This document shows, piece by piece, positions 9,247-22,518 of a stretch of DNA of 64,000 bases. Source of the stretch: Apostichopus japonicus. Its lineage: Eukaryota > Echinodermata > Holothuroidea > Aspidochirotida > Stichopodidae. The notes beneath the pieces are model-generated. The model was not told where the DNA came from, made no database searches, and saw only the letters and a program-made list of their open reading frames with translations. Where the stretch lies: contig NC_092567.1 of the NCBI RefSeq assembly GCF_037975245.1, positions 25,224,876 to 25,288,875 on the forward strand, written 5' to 3'. Positions within the stretch are counted from its first letter, which is position 1, and each line of letters starts with the position of its first letter. The position numbers and the translations under genes are program-made.

Positions 9247-12200
9247 ATGCCGGTTAATACAAGACCAACCACGAGCGACCCCGAGACGGATCCAAACCTT
9301 GACAGAGGATGGGCGTGGTTAATACTACTCTCCGCTCTCTTAACTCATATTTTGACATTTGGTCTTGCATATGCATCGATCGGTGCCTTCTATGTGGAGC
9401 TTTTGCATGAATTTGGACAAAGCGAGTCGGCTACCGCATGGACGGGGTCAATTCTCCTAGGAGTAATGTTGTGTTCAGGTGAGAACTTATTTGATGGTCC
9501 ATTGACGAATCTTTTCAATCAAGCAATCAATCAGTAAACATTTATATAGCGCCAATATCAACAACAGTTGTTCTAAGGCGCTAAAAGACAGTTACATGAA
9601 ATTAATTGTAATACTCTTAAATGAATGAGACACCGGGAAAGGGTGGGGGGGGGGGGGGCTTTGGTTTGGATGGCTCCCAAATGATTTTAAAGCAACGATG
9701 TTGACACGGTCATGGTGGCAGTTTTAAAACAACTGGACAAGTTGATCTGCTTCCTTGTACCCCCCCCCCCCCCACCTATCACACCCTTAATCTGAAACCT
9801 GCATCGGGGTCACTGCATACAAATTCCTCGAATTCCCTTTTCCTTGTGAAAGTTGCATAAGACTTTTGGAAATTGAAGTGTATGACGATTTTGTTACATC
9901 GAGAGCGCAATGCACTCGCACATTAGCCGTGTACGGCTATGAAACTGTTGTGAGTTTTTGCTGCCAATATACAATGCTAGCATAGACTAGAATTCCCACG
10001 AAATGGGAAGATGATATTGAGGACGGTAGTGGGGGGGGGGGGGGACGGGGAGTGGAACACCGTGTAATAGTATGTACTATTCATTATACTTGATGATTGT
10101 TCTCAATCAATGTTCCTTAAAAGGCACAGAGGAGGGTTTTCGCGGAGGGGAGAGGGCGAGGGGGGGGGGGTACCATTGATTGAACTTATTTATCCACATT
10201 TGAGCGATATGTTGACCATTTATTTGCCTTAAGTTGATTCTGTTATCACTCTTACATAATAGGCCCACTTTCAAGCGTCTTCGTGGCCAAGTGCGGTACC
10301 ATGGTAACTGCGATTACTGGGGGCGCACTCGCTTCCGGTGGTTTGGCTCTCAGTGCTCTAGCTCCGAAGTTGACCTATCTCTACTTCACATTTGGCGTTA
10401 TAACTGGTAAATGATGTTTGAGGAACAAATAACACACAGAAATGGTTAAAAAATACTAAGTCAACTAACCATGCAATAGACTATTAAATTCCGATTGAAT
10501 TGTTCTATAGTATTTGTGTGTTATGAGTATCGTATTCATAAACTATTCGGATAGGCCGTATTTGTGTTACATTTAACCCCCAGCTTTCCCTCCCTCTCTA
10601 CTACACCCCACCACAAACAAAGAGACGAAAATTGGCAAAAACTGCGGTTAATGAAATAATTTTTAAAACAGATATATCATGTGACATTTTTAAATTATGA
10701 AAATAAGTGATTTTCAAGATCCTCGTTTTTGCACCCTTCACTCGCACCTGATGGAATACTTTCTATTAAGAGCATTAAACTTGTTCTTTACAATAAACTA
10801 TAATAATCGACAGTCTGATAATCCCATTAAGAGGGACGGAAGGGGAACGCGGGGAGGGGGGCGTTATACAACGAATGATTTGTGGCCATGCACACTTATA
10901 CTTCATTTGGTTTCATTTCCACAGGATTAGGATTTGGATTCTCATATCTTCCTTCCATCGTCATGTTGGGCAAGTTTTTTGAACAACGCCGCTCGATGGC
11001 TTGTGGACTTGCTGTTTCCGGGTCCGGAGTCGGTACTTTCATTTTCGCGCCACTGACCCAACATTGTATGAAAGCTTTTGGATGGAGGGCGACATTCCTC
11101 ATTCTCGGTGGTTGTTGTCTGATACTGTGTTGTTGTGGCGCCACCTATCAGACCCGTAAGTTACCAAAGAAGTTTCAACACGCAGAAGGTAAGCTAGCCA
11201 TTCATGCCAGTAGCTCTTCCGTGTTAATGTTCTTCTCTGATGTGACGTCAGTTACTGCAGAACCACCGGAACCAGCATTTAAACCGAGTTCGGTCGACCA
11301 GTGCAGCGAGAAAGATGCGGAAACACAAACAGTCATAACCTGCGTGGCTGATCAACGAAGTCCGTTAGGCTTGTCTGACGGAACACAATACAATACTTCC
11401 AATAACGCCATCTGCGAAGGTTATCACTGTCAACCAGCTGTCTACAATGTTGACGGCACACTACGTGATACTGACGTAAACCATTCGAATCTCGTGCCTT
11501 TCGGATCGCCGGTACAAACTGATACAAGTAAAATATACAGAGCGTCTTCACCAACTACGTCTGCTTTTGATATGCAAATTAGTCATCATCAGCAACAGCC
11601 AATTATTATTACTGAAAATGAAGAGCCAGCCAGATTGGAGGAGGGTTCGTCTACATCTGAACTTGTCGACCAATCAGGGCCGTCCAGACGTTTCCAACTC
11701 GGACGGTATCTTGGACAGTGTCCCACGTTTTCTCATCTTCTCAAGAATCACTTTTTTATTCTCTTTTGTCTATCAAACTTCGTCATGTGCATCGGTTATC
11801 AGCTGCCATACATGTACTTCAAGGCGTTCGCATTATCTCTAAACGTCTCAGAAAACGACTGGTCCTACATTCTATCCATTATGGGGATCACAGACATGAT
11901 AGGACGGATCATCGTCGGCTGTATATTCGACAAAATCACCAGTGGTTACGGCCGCCTCTTTGGCTTCATGTGCGCCTCAATTCTCTCGGGCATCTTTCTC
12001 TTCCTGTTATCCTTCTCCACGGAGTTCAACTCTCTGACTATTCTAGCTTCCTGTTACTCACTTCTAGCAGGCTCAACTGATTCCCTCGTGCCGGCACTTC
12101 TTGCTCACTTTGTCGGCATCGACACCCTTGCCTACTCTTTCGGAATGGTCATAGAAATGCAGGGATCTGGATTCTTGATCGGACCACCGATTGCTGGTAA

Positions 12201-12838
12201 GGAATACCGAAATGTCACAAAAAGTGCTAGAAAAGTCAAATAATGGTCACCGCAACCAACAATTTTCACAAAATATTTTACTGCCAGCGTAGATGAAAAT
12301 TTGCATTCACTGTGGCATCGATCTTAATTTACAGGTGGAGAACCTCCATGAAAAGGAGCCTTTAATTGGTTAAATAAGCAAAAAATGTAAAACGGGAGAA
12401 AGTGCTTCTGTTCACCACCTCAAAGCGAAGAAGTGGAGATGAAAACTTTGAAATTATTTTAGTTATACAACTGGTTGAAATGTACTTACTCAACAAGTGA
12501 ACATATTTTATTGTGACGTACCTGTGAAGTAACCCTCTCGCCCTCACCTCCCCCCCCCCCAACCCATCCCATCCATTCCCGTCACAAAAATTGTCCTGAC
12601 TTCGTCCCAAGCAATAAACGACATACTGATCATTTTATGGTAGCTTTGCAACTGACAATTTATCATCTTTCATTTTCTTTTCCAAGGTGCGTTGTATAGA
12701 ATGTTGGGAGAGCAATACCAAGTGGTATTCTTTACTGGTGGAATATCGTTCATCTTGGCGGGATGCATACTTTTGCTTCAACCAGTTCTTGCTAGAGTCA
12801 AAACCGTCGGAGGTGTATGTAATCGTTGTAGACATTGA
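9247..12838 (+). CDS. SLC16-type monocarboxylate transporter, four exons, 599 aa
   Basis: Exons are 9247-9478, 10263-10406, 10925-12196 and 12687-12838, all with GT-AG borders and phase-1 junctions; the sum is 1800 nt with a TGA stop. The protein is a major facilitator with two six-helix halves. The N-terminal family signature appears as D19-R-G-W-A-W24, where the usual second residue is Gly rather than Arg. The second signature, FFEQRRSMACGLAVSGSG, is at about residues 143-160 after TM4. A long hydrophilic central loop occupies about residues 203-393, at the upper end of SLC16 loops. Such proteins move lactate, pyruvate, ketone bodies or, for MCT8/10 types, amino-acid-like substrates across the plasma membrane; the substrate cannot be told from sequence. 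An in-frame ATG at 9190 would add 19 residues; 9247 is preferred because it places the signature near the N-terminus. Confidence 0.92.
9541..9590. mobile_element. Possible tail of an L2-like LINE/SINE in MCT intron 1
   Basis: TTTATATAGCGCC followed some 30 bases on by AAGGCGCT resembles the 3' tails of L2-clade retrotransposons and derived SINEs, and the tail of the LINE fragment at about 49430-49460. Only this short piece is visible. Confidence 0.3.
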
Positions 12839-12992
12839 GAAGAATATGATAAAAATTTCACGTGGATTCAAATAATTGGTCAGTGGTATCAACAATTTAG
12901 GAAGCCACGTTAATGGTAGGCATGTGCAATTTTAGTTTCTGTTTGTTTGTGAATATAATTTCAACTTTGGTATTGTTTATATACGTTGTTTA

Positions 12993-13011
12993 AATAAATT
13001 GTAATAATAAA
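12993..13011 (+). terminator. Polyadenylation signals of the MCT gene
   Basis: Two AATAAA hexamers at 12993-12998 and 13006-13011 lie about 155 bases after the stop codon, consistent with a short 3' UTR. Confidence 0.55.
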
Positions 13012-13122
13012 TCGTTACCATTTTGAAGACTCATTTACGGTTTGTTTTGTTCTAAGCAAATTTCGTCGATTTTTGGGCAGGGACCATTATACTGGTCATA
13101 TGGTTATGGGAATTGTTGTTTG

Positions 13123-13151
13123 TTAGTAGGCCTACGTAGGCCTATATATCT
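13123..13151. repeat. Palindromic AGGCCTACGTAGGCCTA cluster
   Basis: Two TAGGCCTA-type octamers fused as a palindrome. The octamer recurs across the window, for example near 8106, 20518, 32312, 35766, 56607 and 62718. Confidence 0.5.
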
Positions 13152-13154
13152 GTT

Positions 13155-14270
13155 CAGACGCCCGCGAAGCCATACGAACTCGCTGCATGTATACGCGTAC
13201 AGACGCGCATGTGTACTGGGTTTAGTTTTCATTTTGTGTAAGAAGTGTAAGCGTGATGAATCTATAGCGCCGAAAATCTTCGATTCTACCGAACACGAAT
13301 ACTGTTGACAAACACATGACATAAAAACCCAAGGACGAGGAAATTATGGAACAATGTTAATGTTTACACTGAGAAGCGATAACAACACTAGGGTGGAGAG
13401 ACAAACTGAGGTAAATTACCATAATTCTTTGAATAAAATCACATCTTTTCTGAAATAGTTACCGTACCGGTAATCCTTTAAAATGTACAACTATCCTTTT
13501 ACATGTCCTTCCACAATGAATGTCCACAACAAATGAAAACGAAAAGATGTCATGATGTGAATTAAAGGAAACACCCTCTATAGTTCCTGGCTGTCTTTAT
13601 TGTACCATTCTACAGAACAGTTATCCTCGATAATTTGCCATTTTAAGAGAACCAGAGAACTATTGTTGCAAGATGTTGGGCTGAGTCGGTTCTTTTCGAG
13701 ACCCGGATTGAAATCTCTCGTGGGTTGGATTTGTCCCGTGGGCCGTCTATTGAGAGCTCTATGATACCGCAGACTTGATAATACATATACGAATATTCTA
13801 CAGTTGCAGTTCGAGTTAAAAGCAGCGATATCCTCAAATATTGTCGTGCTAATGCCCCACCCCCAGGCCTTCCCCTAGATCGTCAGTCGATAAACCCTAT
13901 CCCACTAATATATCTGCTTTACTCGCTTGACAAGTCGGATTGCTTCCCTGGCTGTGTACCCTATGCAGGGGCTCACATATCAACTTTAACCAACATGCAA
14001 GATGTAACCATAAACAATGCACATTTTAAGTTTATTTTATCCGCGTTTATACGGTCCATAGTGGCGTACTAGGCTTATGTGAAAGGTCGTGAGTTGATTG
14101 CATGATAAAGTATAGAGCTATATTCATGATTGTATGATACTATAACATATAGTATGAGTCTACACTCGCTGTTAGCATTGCACTCAATCACATCAAACTC
14201 AGGCTGCAAACACCATTCTTCGTCAAACCCACAGAAACAGTATTTACTCGGTTTAGCCCTAATTTAAGTA
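13155..14270. other. Intergenic sequence, nothing recognised
   Basis: No gene or dispersed repeat was recognised. A small direct repeat of GTAAGTATCATA follows at about 14271-14330. Confidence 0.4.
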
Positions 14271-14332
14271 TCATATGTAAGTATAATGTAAGTATCATAA
14301 TGTAAGTATCATATGTAAGTATCATATCATGC
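14271..14332. repeat. Short tandem repeat of ATGTAAGTATCAT units
   Basis: Four to five degenerate copies of a 13-17 base unit built on GTAAGTATCATATG. Confidence 0.6.
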
Positions 14333-14540
14333 TATTGTAACAATTAATGATTCAAAGCAATTCAATCTCATTATCATTATTTCGTTTTTTTTCTGAACGA
14401 TTGAATAGACTCCGGGTAGTATCCCATTCAGGAGTCCATCATTTTAGCGACTTCTCCCAGGAATGACGTCATGCTACGGCTGGAACCAATGTCATATTAA
14501 CGTATACGCGAACGTTGGCTAGAGGGACGGTGGGGGAGAA

Positions 14541-15270
14541 GCGCCATTTGCCGACATTCAATTACAACTCACACACAAGACTAAGGGTCACATGACTTGC
14601 ACAACCTCTACTGTCATCTATATCTGATCTCTTGTAGAGTTTGCGAGATCCAGTATGTTGGTGAAACCAAAACCACCCTCAAGAAGCGGTTCTATGGTCA
14701 CAGATCCATAGTAAACACCATGAAGATTGAGACCCCGTTTGTAGAACACTTGAACATTCCCAACCATACCATTAATGACATGTCCCTACAGGGGATTGAA
14801 TCCTTAGTACGAATCAGCAGAGAGAGACTGTGGATGCAATGCCTTCGAACCATTCAACCTCATGGGCTCAACATTCAGGACATGACTAACCTATCTTCTG
14901 CTTCCCCCCTGTTCCCCCTCTGTCACCCCTCTTCTCCCTGCTCTCTTCCATCTCTTTTCTCCATACTTTCCTGTCTTTGTCCTGCATGCAGTTTATTCCC
15001 TACCCTCTTCCGTTAATCTTATCTTTGTCCCTCTACAGTTGATCTCCTACCTCTCCTCATTACCCTGTTGGTTTCTTTCTTCTGACAAATAATCTTTCTC
15101 GTCAACTAATCATTTACATCAATCGATTTGTGTTCACCCTGCTCATTATAACCTATCAGTATTCTGTGCTTGTATTTTTTCCCTTGTAGTTTCTGTTACT
15201 TGTCATTCAGCCTCTGAAGAAGATCCTGCTAGGATCGAAACGTCACTCCCACTTACTTTTACACTTACAT
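14541..15270 (+). pseudogene. Penelope-like retroelement fragment with GIY-YIG endonuclease domain, frameshifted
   Basis: In the frame of 14592 the sequence reads the conserved Cys-Thr-Thr-Ser-Thr-Val-Ile-Tyr stretch, then hits TGA; an apparent 2-base insertion (AT) near 14620 moves the reading into the frame of 14597. There it continues through a Cys-x2-Cys pair and IQYVGETKTTLKKRFYGHR, the GIY-YIG core of Penelope-like elements, and on to about 14890. The reverse transcriptase that should precede it is absent, so this is a 5'-truncated, inactive copy. A pyrimidine-rich 3' region leads to a hammerhead-like motif at 15211-15248. It is the nuclease half of the element, which would cut target DNA in an intact copy. 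Confidence 0.75.
15211..15248 (+). ncRNA. Hammerhead-ribozyme-like core at the Penelope-like element 3' end
   Basis: CTGAAGA at 15214-15220, a GATCC/GGATC stem and GAAACGTC fit the hammerhead pattern CUGANGA - stem II - GAAA - stem III - GUC. Stem III is reduced to the self-complementary ACGT, as in dimeric minimal hammerheads of Penelope-like elements. One extra A sits before stem II, and stem I is broken in this copy (it is intact at 3895-3936). Activity is therefore doubtful here. Confidence 0.45.
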
Positions 15271-16489
15271 TATTGCTAACATGATCACGCATAATAACAC
15301 CGCGGATATGAATATATAGTGAGTTTTCAGGATGGGGTTGGGGGGCGGGGTGGGGAGGCCTAGCCATCCTCACCCTCGTGTTGTTATTTCAACAATTGGT
15401 GTTGGAGTCTCACTTGACATATGTATCGTATCAAGACAGCCACCGAATCTGTGTGATTGTTTACCACAAATATCACCCAGGATAAGGAATGTGTCTTTTA
15501 TGACGGAAGCTGAAAGCCCTTAGTACGAATTTAAATAAAGCGATTACCACTCCAGTTTTACAATTCGTGTTCGGCGTTTTGTTGTACGCCCTGTACACGC
15601 ATTCTGACTCACAAGTACCTTCTCTGACGGATGGCGTCTTTGTCTATACCATAAAACCATTGAACCGTATAATCTCTCCCACAGTATAGATAGGCTTATT
15701 CAGGCTATAACCCATGCATTTTGCCGTACACAGAATCAGGACGAATTTTGTATGGATTTACTTTACTAGCAAAACCCAACACAGGTCATAGGCGTCTGCA
15801 ATTGTTCTCCACTCAAGCGTCGCCACGAATAGCCGCACCAACCCCATGTAGGTGTCATCACTGCACAATATCACCAACTGTCGAAGACACTCCCTTTCGC
15901 CCCTTTAATGTCACAGAATCTACGGCATAGTGCTTAAATCTAACAGGCCGAATCAATTTGCTTGTCATTTGAATCAAGTTTTTGAGGCATAACTTCCATC
16001 TTTGTTAACACAACTAGTACACGGTAAGTTGTTTTCTATTTCTCCAAGTAATATATCGTAAAAGACATCAAACTGACGGTATGTATTTAGTACATACTAA
16101 ACAAGTAATCGCGAACGTGTATCATGGTTGTATATAGGTACGGTGTTACTGAAAGTTTATTATACTATATACTAGTAGTTTAGCACGTTATTACGGAGAT
16201 GTATATATGGAAAAGGGGTAACGTTATGGTTTTACAAGATTGTGTGTGATCGTTTTTTGTGGCTCTCATATAAGTGACTTTGGTCCCTCTTTGCTACAAT
16301 CGTATCTTTGTTACATCTACAAGAGGTTTTCTAAAATCAACTTTCTATACTGTCAAGTTATTACCGTCTGATGTGGTCGGCCTAACCAGCTTTCAAGCAG
16401 CTTCTGGAGTTAATGTTGATATGTTTATCGATGCTCTTTGATACTGTAATCATACAAGACACAATCCTTAGTATACTGCTCGATAGTAT
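15271..16489. other. Intergenic sequence, nothing recognised
   Basis: No gene was recognised. The short open frames at 15332 and 15721 have no domain. Confidence 0.4.
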
Positions 16490-16496
16490 AAACATA

Positions 16497-17600
16497 TTGC
16501 ATATGATATAGTGGGCTATTCGATAGGCTACCACATGTGTTATGTTCCCTTTCGAGGGGAATGGTGATGCACACCCGACGATGATCACACAGTCACAGTC
16601 CCGATGCAAGGGGACTGGGGTTGAGAGAGGATCAGTCGTTCGGTAGTTTGGTTTTCTTGCCCAGGTTCTTTCCTGGGCGACTTGTCCTTAATGAAAAATG
16701 CTATTTGGTATCTTATTCACATAGCATATAATATGGTAGGCTATTCAATAGGCTACCTTAATTATATAACATATAATCTAGTATGCTATTTGGTACTTTA
16801 ATCATATAATATATAATATTGTGGTTTATTCGACAGGCTACCGAACTCATATAACATACAATCTAGTATCTGCTATTTGGTAGTTTAATCACATAACATA
16901 TAATATAGTGGGCTATTCGATAGGCTACCTTAATCATATAACATATAATCTAGTATGCTATTTGGTACTTTAATCATATAATATATAATATAGTGGGCTA
17001 TTCGATAGGCTATAACTCATATCACATATAATATAGTATGCTATTTGGTACTTAAATCATATAATATATAATATAGTGGGCTATTCGATAGGCTACCTTA
17101 ATCATATAACATATAATCAAGTATGCTATTTGGTACTTTAATCGCATATATAATATAGTGGGCTATTAGGCTACCTTAATCATATAACATATAATCTAGT
17201 ATGCTATTTGGTACCTAATCACATAACATATAATAAAGTGGGCTATTCGACAGGCTACCTTATCACATATAATCTAGTATGCTATTTGGTATCTTATTCA
17301 CATAACATATAATATAGTGCGCTATTCGATAGACTACCTTAATCATATAACATTTAATCTAGTATGCAATTTGGTACTTTAATCACATAACATATAATAT
17401 AGTGGGCTATTCGATAGGCTACATTAATCACATAACATATAATATAGTGGGCTATTCGATAGGCTACCTTAATCATATAACATATAATGTAGTATGCTAT
17501 TTGGTACCTTAATCATATAACATGTAATATAGTGGGCTATTCGATAGGCTACCTTAATCATATAACATATAATCTAGTATGCTATTGGATACTATAATTA
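16497..17600. repeat. AT-rich satellite, ~83-bp dimeric unit, about 11 copies
   Basis: GGGCTATTCGATAGGCTACC recurs at about 16511, 16911, 16996, 17079, 17161, 17241, 17320, 17405, 17450 and 17535, mostly 79-85 bases apart. Each unit has two related ~42-bp halves, one ending in CTAGTATGCTATTTGGTA and the other in ATAGTGGGCTATTCGATAGG, both preceded by ATCATATAACATATAAT. One spacing of 45 shows a lost half-unit. An isolated first unit at 16497 is separated from the main array (16690 onward) by unrelated sequence. Confidence 0.9.
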
Positions 17601-20600
17601 CATATAGCATACAGTTTAGATCTATATCATATACTATCCAATACTATTATCATATGCATTGAGTATAATATGACATTAACAATCATACAACATACGATGC
17701 AGTCCCTTCAGTAGCTTGGAAATTCAGCATTTGTGAATTATTCATTTGATTTAGCACACTACATTGCACAAATCATTGGTTACGTCATTCGTGCCATCCA
17801 ATGAAGTGAACGAAGTTTCAACATTTATCCCAACAACGGAACAGACACGGTATATAGGTGGAAGTTGGATCTTATTTACTAATGAAGTCTGACAAAGCAT
17901 TTATAAGGTTACGTCACTCAAGTGACGTCATATACCTATTCAATATTACCTTCAGTCTGTGGAATACTCCTCTATACATTGTGCGGGTGCCTCGTTTGAA
18001 TAGCAGATTTCACAATAGCAACAAAATTGCAAAGTTGGTGGGTTCTTCGCATACTGTATTATTGTTTCGGAAAATCTTAAGCCAGTAAAAAGTGGTACAC
18101 CATTGTTGCTCTAGACTTCAAATACTTCAACGATTCTGGTTATATGAAGTGTTATAGACCAATGATTATAACATACTTCTATGGTATATTGCAACGCACA
18201 TAGGGCTAGCCGACATTGTATATTTTCATGGAGGACTCACACGCTACGAAATAATGGTTAACTGCAGCGCGGACAAATGCCAGTGGTGTCAACATGCATA
18301 GCCTATATATGCTAGTACCGTACCTTCATTTGTAAACATGCATAAACTGCTCACTCTTACCCTAAATCTTTGAACTGACAAATTGGCGCAAAAGTATAGT
18401 CCCCAGGATTTGCCCGTATTCACCTGTTAAGTGGGAGGTCATAGATAAATTCCTCGGGCTATTGATATCAAAATATTAAAAGGTTAATCCTTTGCCTGGT
18501 GATATCATATTATGATGTCAGAGGTCAGTGTGCGGTAAGCTGTGTCTTGCTCTATCAGGATTTCACTGTGGTGCTGCATATTTGGGATGGTAGCTGTATA
18601 TATGGCATATGTATGGTACACATTGTGTACACCCGTGTAAATACTTATGTTTTCTTGCTGTGGCGTGAGAGGCTATCAAAATGTGAGGGGACGGGGAGGG
18701 GAGGAGGGAAGAACACGTTGGGATTTGCGGTTGTTTACCAGACGAATTTCATTTTGAAGTTTCTACCGTTGCTCAAATGGGTCATTGAAAATTTCAGTGC
18801 AAATTTCTACTTCCTCTTAAACTGTTCGAACTTCAGTATTTCCACATCTACATTGTTCATGTACAACCTCAATATACATTACGTCAGATTCATGAAGAAA
18901 ACTGCCCATGTTACATCATCGAAACCACAATGCAATTTTGCATTCTGGTTACTTTTCACGTCAACATTTCGAAAAAGAAATTCGAGCCTTAGACTATTAA
19001 AAGTTATACGAAACGAAAGGATGATCCCTTCTTAGAATCTTTCATGCCTTTATCGCGGGAGTGCTATCATAAAATGATCCATCTAAACATACTCCTCCTC
19101 CACTTGAAAAGTGGGACGGAGGGGTGTGGGGGGGGGGGGAGAGAGAATGTCCCATCTGCCGTCTTATTCATATACCTAAATACTTGTTAGGAAGTACCGT
19201 ACCACTTGTACGGTGGTCATCATTCATTGCATTTGGCTTCTATACCCACTCGTACGCTATGAACCTTGCGTTAGATTCTTAAGTACGACTTGTACAATAT
19301 TTGTATAAGCAATGCGGGTCCAGCTGATGTGGAGTACGAGGGTATACATTCAACTTTGATTAAACGATTAATTGTAATTTTATAACCACTTTTATGGCTT
19401 AGCATTTCTAACCCTTTCGGGTTATAAAAGTCAAGGAAAACCAGTGACCACAACGAAAGCTAATACTATACTGTAGGTAAAGGTATAGTATCTTTTATGG
19501 TCTTCCTGTAATGGTGGACCTTGCAATATAGTTGTCATTCCGGGAAGAGATCAGATGGGGTTATAGACTAGTGGTTTATTTCATACCAAACTAGAGACAA
19601 AATACACATTTCAGACCATAGGAACATTTATAGTTACGACGTATCAAGAGAAGTGGAATGGTAAAATGATTGATGTTTTGTGAAGAGAAACAAAGAACAA
19701 TGGATTGTTAATTTCACCCGGCATAGTTTACTTGTCTACAGTCTGTACTTGTGAATCTTTCTCATTTATCTTATTTATAACTAACCGTTACCAAGAGGGA
19801 AAGGGGATACCCATGTTTTTACATCAAGAATCATGGTAAAAGGAGTATAGATAAAATAAACTTGAAGGACACGAAACGATCAACAACTCGAATTATCAAT
19901 ATACCATATGACCACAGAGACAAAGTATGTGATGAATGTCCATGTTATGAACATGTTGAATGTACAGATGAATGGCCACTGAGATTCAAGTAACGAGGCT
20001 GGAATCCTATCTCAATTAGATATGTTAGGATATATTCACACCAGTCAAAGGGAAATGACAAAAATGTTTGTATTCTATCTTTATTAGCATAGTTTATTGT
20101 TGTATATTATGCATTGTTGTATGAGGAACAAACATGTTGATAGAAGGCTGTTGTCGGCCAGTCCTATATTATGTACCTATATATGTGTACCACAGTGTAT
20201 CACGTATTGAAAAAGGGTAAGCTGAATATACTGTGCAGACTATAGTAACATACTTCCTTGTTACGAATTATTACCCCTTTCGAGTTTAGCTTTAGTTTTT
20301 CCAGCCCAATTCAAAAACAAGTTGAAAAAAATATGAGTCACTTTGTATAGTTTGGTGTAGGAAGGGTGATGCAGCACATTCAACAATAACAAAAAACCAA
20401 ACGTTTTGTTTACTTTCTGAAAAAAAAGAAAAAAAAGAAAACTATTGAATACTTTACAGTTCTTTCACAGCAAACATGAGCTATATATATATATATATAA
20501 ATTTGTTCTGTTGTATATAGGCCTGTACATGGTAGATTTGCGAGGAAGAGGAAGTGTATACAGTAACATCGTTCAGTGGTATAGTCATAATATTATAATA

Positions 20601-22500
20601 TATGAACACTAGTCAAGGGATTCAATGTAATCTTCTTATCGAGTTTGTTTAAACTAGTAAGTAGCCTACTTTATGTTATTGTGTGCAATAGTACCGAACA
20701 AACAAAAGCTGACTTCCACAAATAAAAATGATGCATAGCCTATGGCCCTTTTCAAAGCAACGTGGCAGTAAACTGATAGATTTGCTTCTGTGAATCGACG
20801 ACGAACTTTGTAAACACCGACGCTGCATTTATGGAACATACACGTATCGATTACGTCTGTTTCCTTCAACTTGAACTTACTTTATATAGTATTCAGTACG
20901 TAACCAGATCACGCATGAGAATAAATTGTCAAAGAACACCCTTCAATTTGTGTAAATATTAGAAGGTAAAGGAGCAACGGCCTATATAGTCCTTGAAAAT
21001 GTAATGAGAAATGAGGCATGCATAGGTTATTGTTCCTGTTGTTACCGGTAGTACACTGTATAGGTGCACAGCATATGAACTGATAAAGGCAGCTATACTA
21101 ACGATCTACGTGGTTTCGTTGTTGATATTTTCAGGTTCGCTATGAACTTAATTAAGTAACATTGAAAGGTCTCCTATGGATGAGAAATAATTATGTCTGT
21201 TTTGCATGTAATAAGTATTAATTAATGATACAAAAAAGAATTTCTATGCAACGTAATTAGTCGGCTTAATTGTGATCAACTAATTATAAAACAAATTAAT
21301 AATGCGTTCATTCGGTGTAGAGGATAAAACACATGTATCTTAAGTTGACTTTTAATCGGAAGCAAACTATAGATAATAGTTGGTAGCTAGGTTTGATAAA
21401 TTTACCGAGAAATGGACATCAAGTATACATGCTCACAACTACGATAAGGTCAAGTGTGTGTACAATAAGCTTATGAGTATACCTATATGTCTATGCAAAT
21501 TCCTATTGTGAAATGAGTCATAGGGGTTGAAGCACCACAATCTTTAATAAATACTTTAGGCATGCGTCACTTTGCATTTACGTATTGTATCCATTGTAAA
21601 CTGAATAGTGTTAGAAAATAACAGATATTATCTGCTACTTTTGCAGCAATACAACTTAAAAAAAAAAAAACACCCCCCACATTCCCCACAATAAGATTAT
21701 TCAGAGCACCATGACCACTTGTTTAGACAAGTTGAGTATAATGTCTGTGCAATACAGCTTACAGTTTGGGTGCGGACTATTAAAATTCAATGCTGAAGAA
21801 AAAAATATATAAAAGGAAAAAAAGAAGGAAGGAAGAACCGGGTTCCTGTTAATAAACTATGGTGCTATCTAGCTATAATGAACTTATTAACTGCGTATTG
21901 CTATTTATTTGTGTCATAAAAAATTAAAGAACAAATAATGTTACCACGATAACTACCGCCAGCTAGTGTTAGTTGTCACCGCCAGTGTTACTGTCAGGCG
22001 GTATCCGCCGTAACTGGTAGTACTTTTGGCGTTCCGTACAGCGCTGATCGTAACTGGCCACAATAACCGTTGCCAATTATAGCGATGACGTGTGACCGTC
22101 TTAAGATTGCCTTTTGTTATATTTTGAAAATGCATGTTTGATATACGGTATGATGTAAGGATAACATACTGTTATATGTGTATGTTGTTATTAAACAATT
22201 GGCACATTTAGCCAGCCCGTTGTTAACTTTTGTATCACACTACGTATACTGTGGGTAGGCATGTACGTATGCCACATCTTTAGTGAACGCACCGTAGATA
22301 GTACTGGGTACGGACATTCAGATTGAGTCGTATAGGGAACAGATGCTTCCATGGTAACCACCGTGGTTGGGGGGGGGGGTGGAGGAGGGGGCAGTCTCGT
22401 TACCCTAGAGAATGGAATTAAGAAGTATCTATTCACATGAGCTCTTTAAGACCACATAAGCGTATCAAATCAACTAACGTATTTTTTTCTTTCTTTCTTA
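17601..22500. other. Gene-poor AT-rich stretch
   Basis: No supported gene. A 178-codon frame at 18499-19035 has no recognisable domain. The stretch contains an (AT)n run at about 20483-20500, an A-run at 21660 and a G-run at 22369. Promoter elements of the tetraspanin gene may lie at its right end but none is clear. Confidence 0.45.
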
Positions 22501-22518
22501 AAGAGGTGGTATTTCAAG

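Noticed and set aside
18499-19035. 178-codon plus-strand frame
   Set aside because: No domain, no homologous pattern recognised, aromatic- and Cys-rich composition typical of a chance frame, and no splice or poly(A) context.
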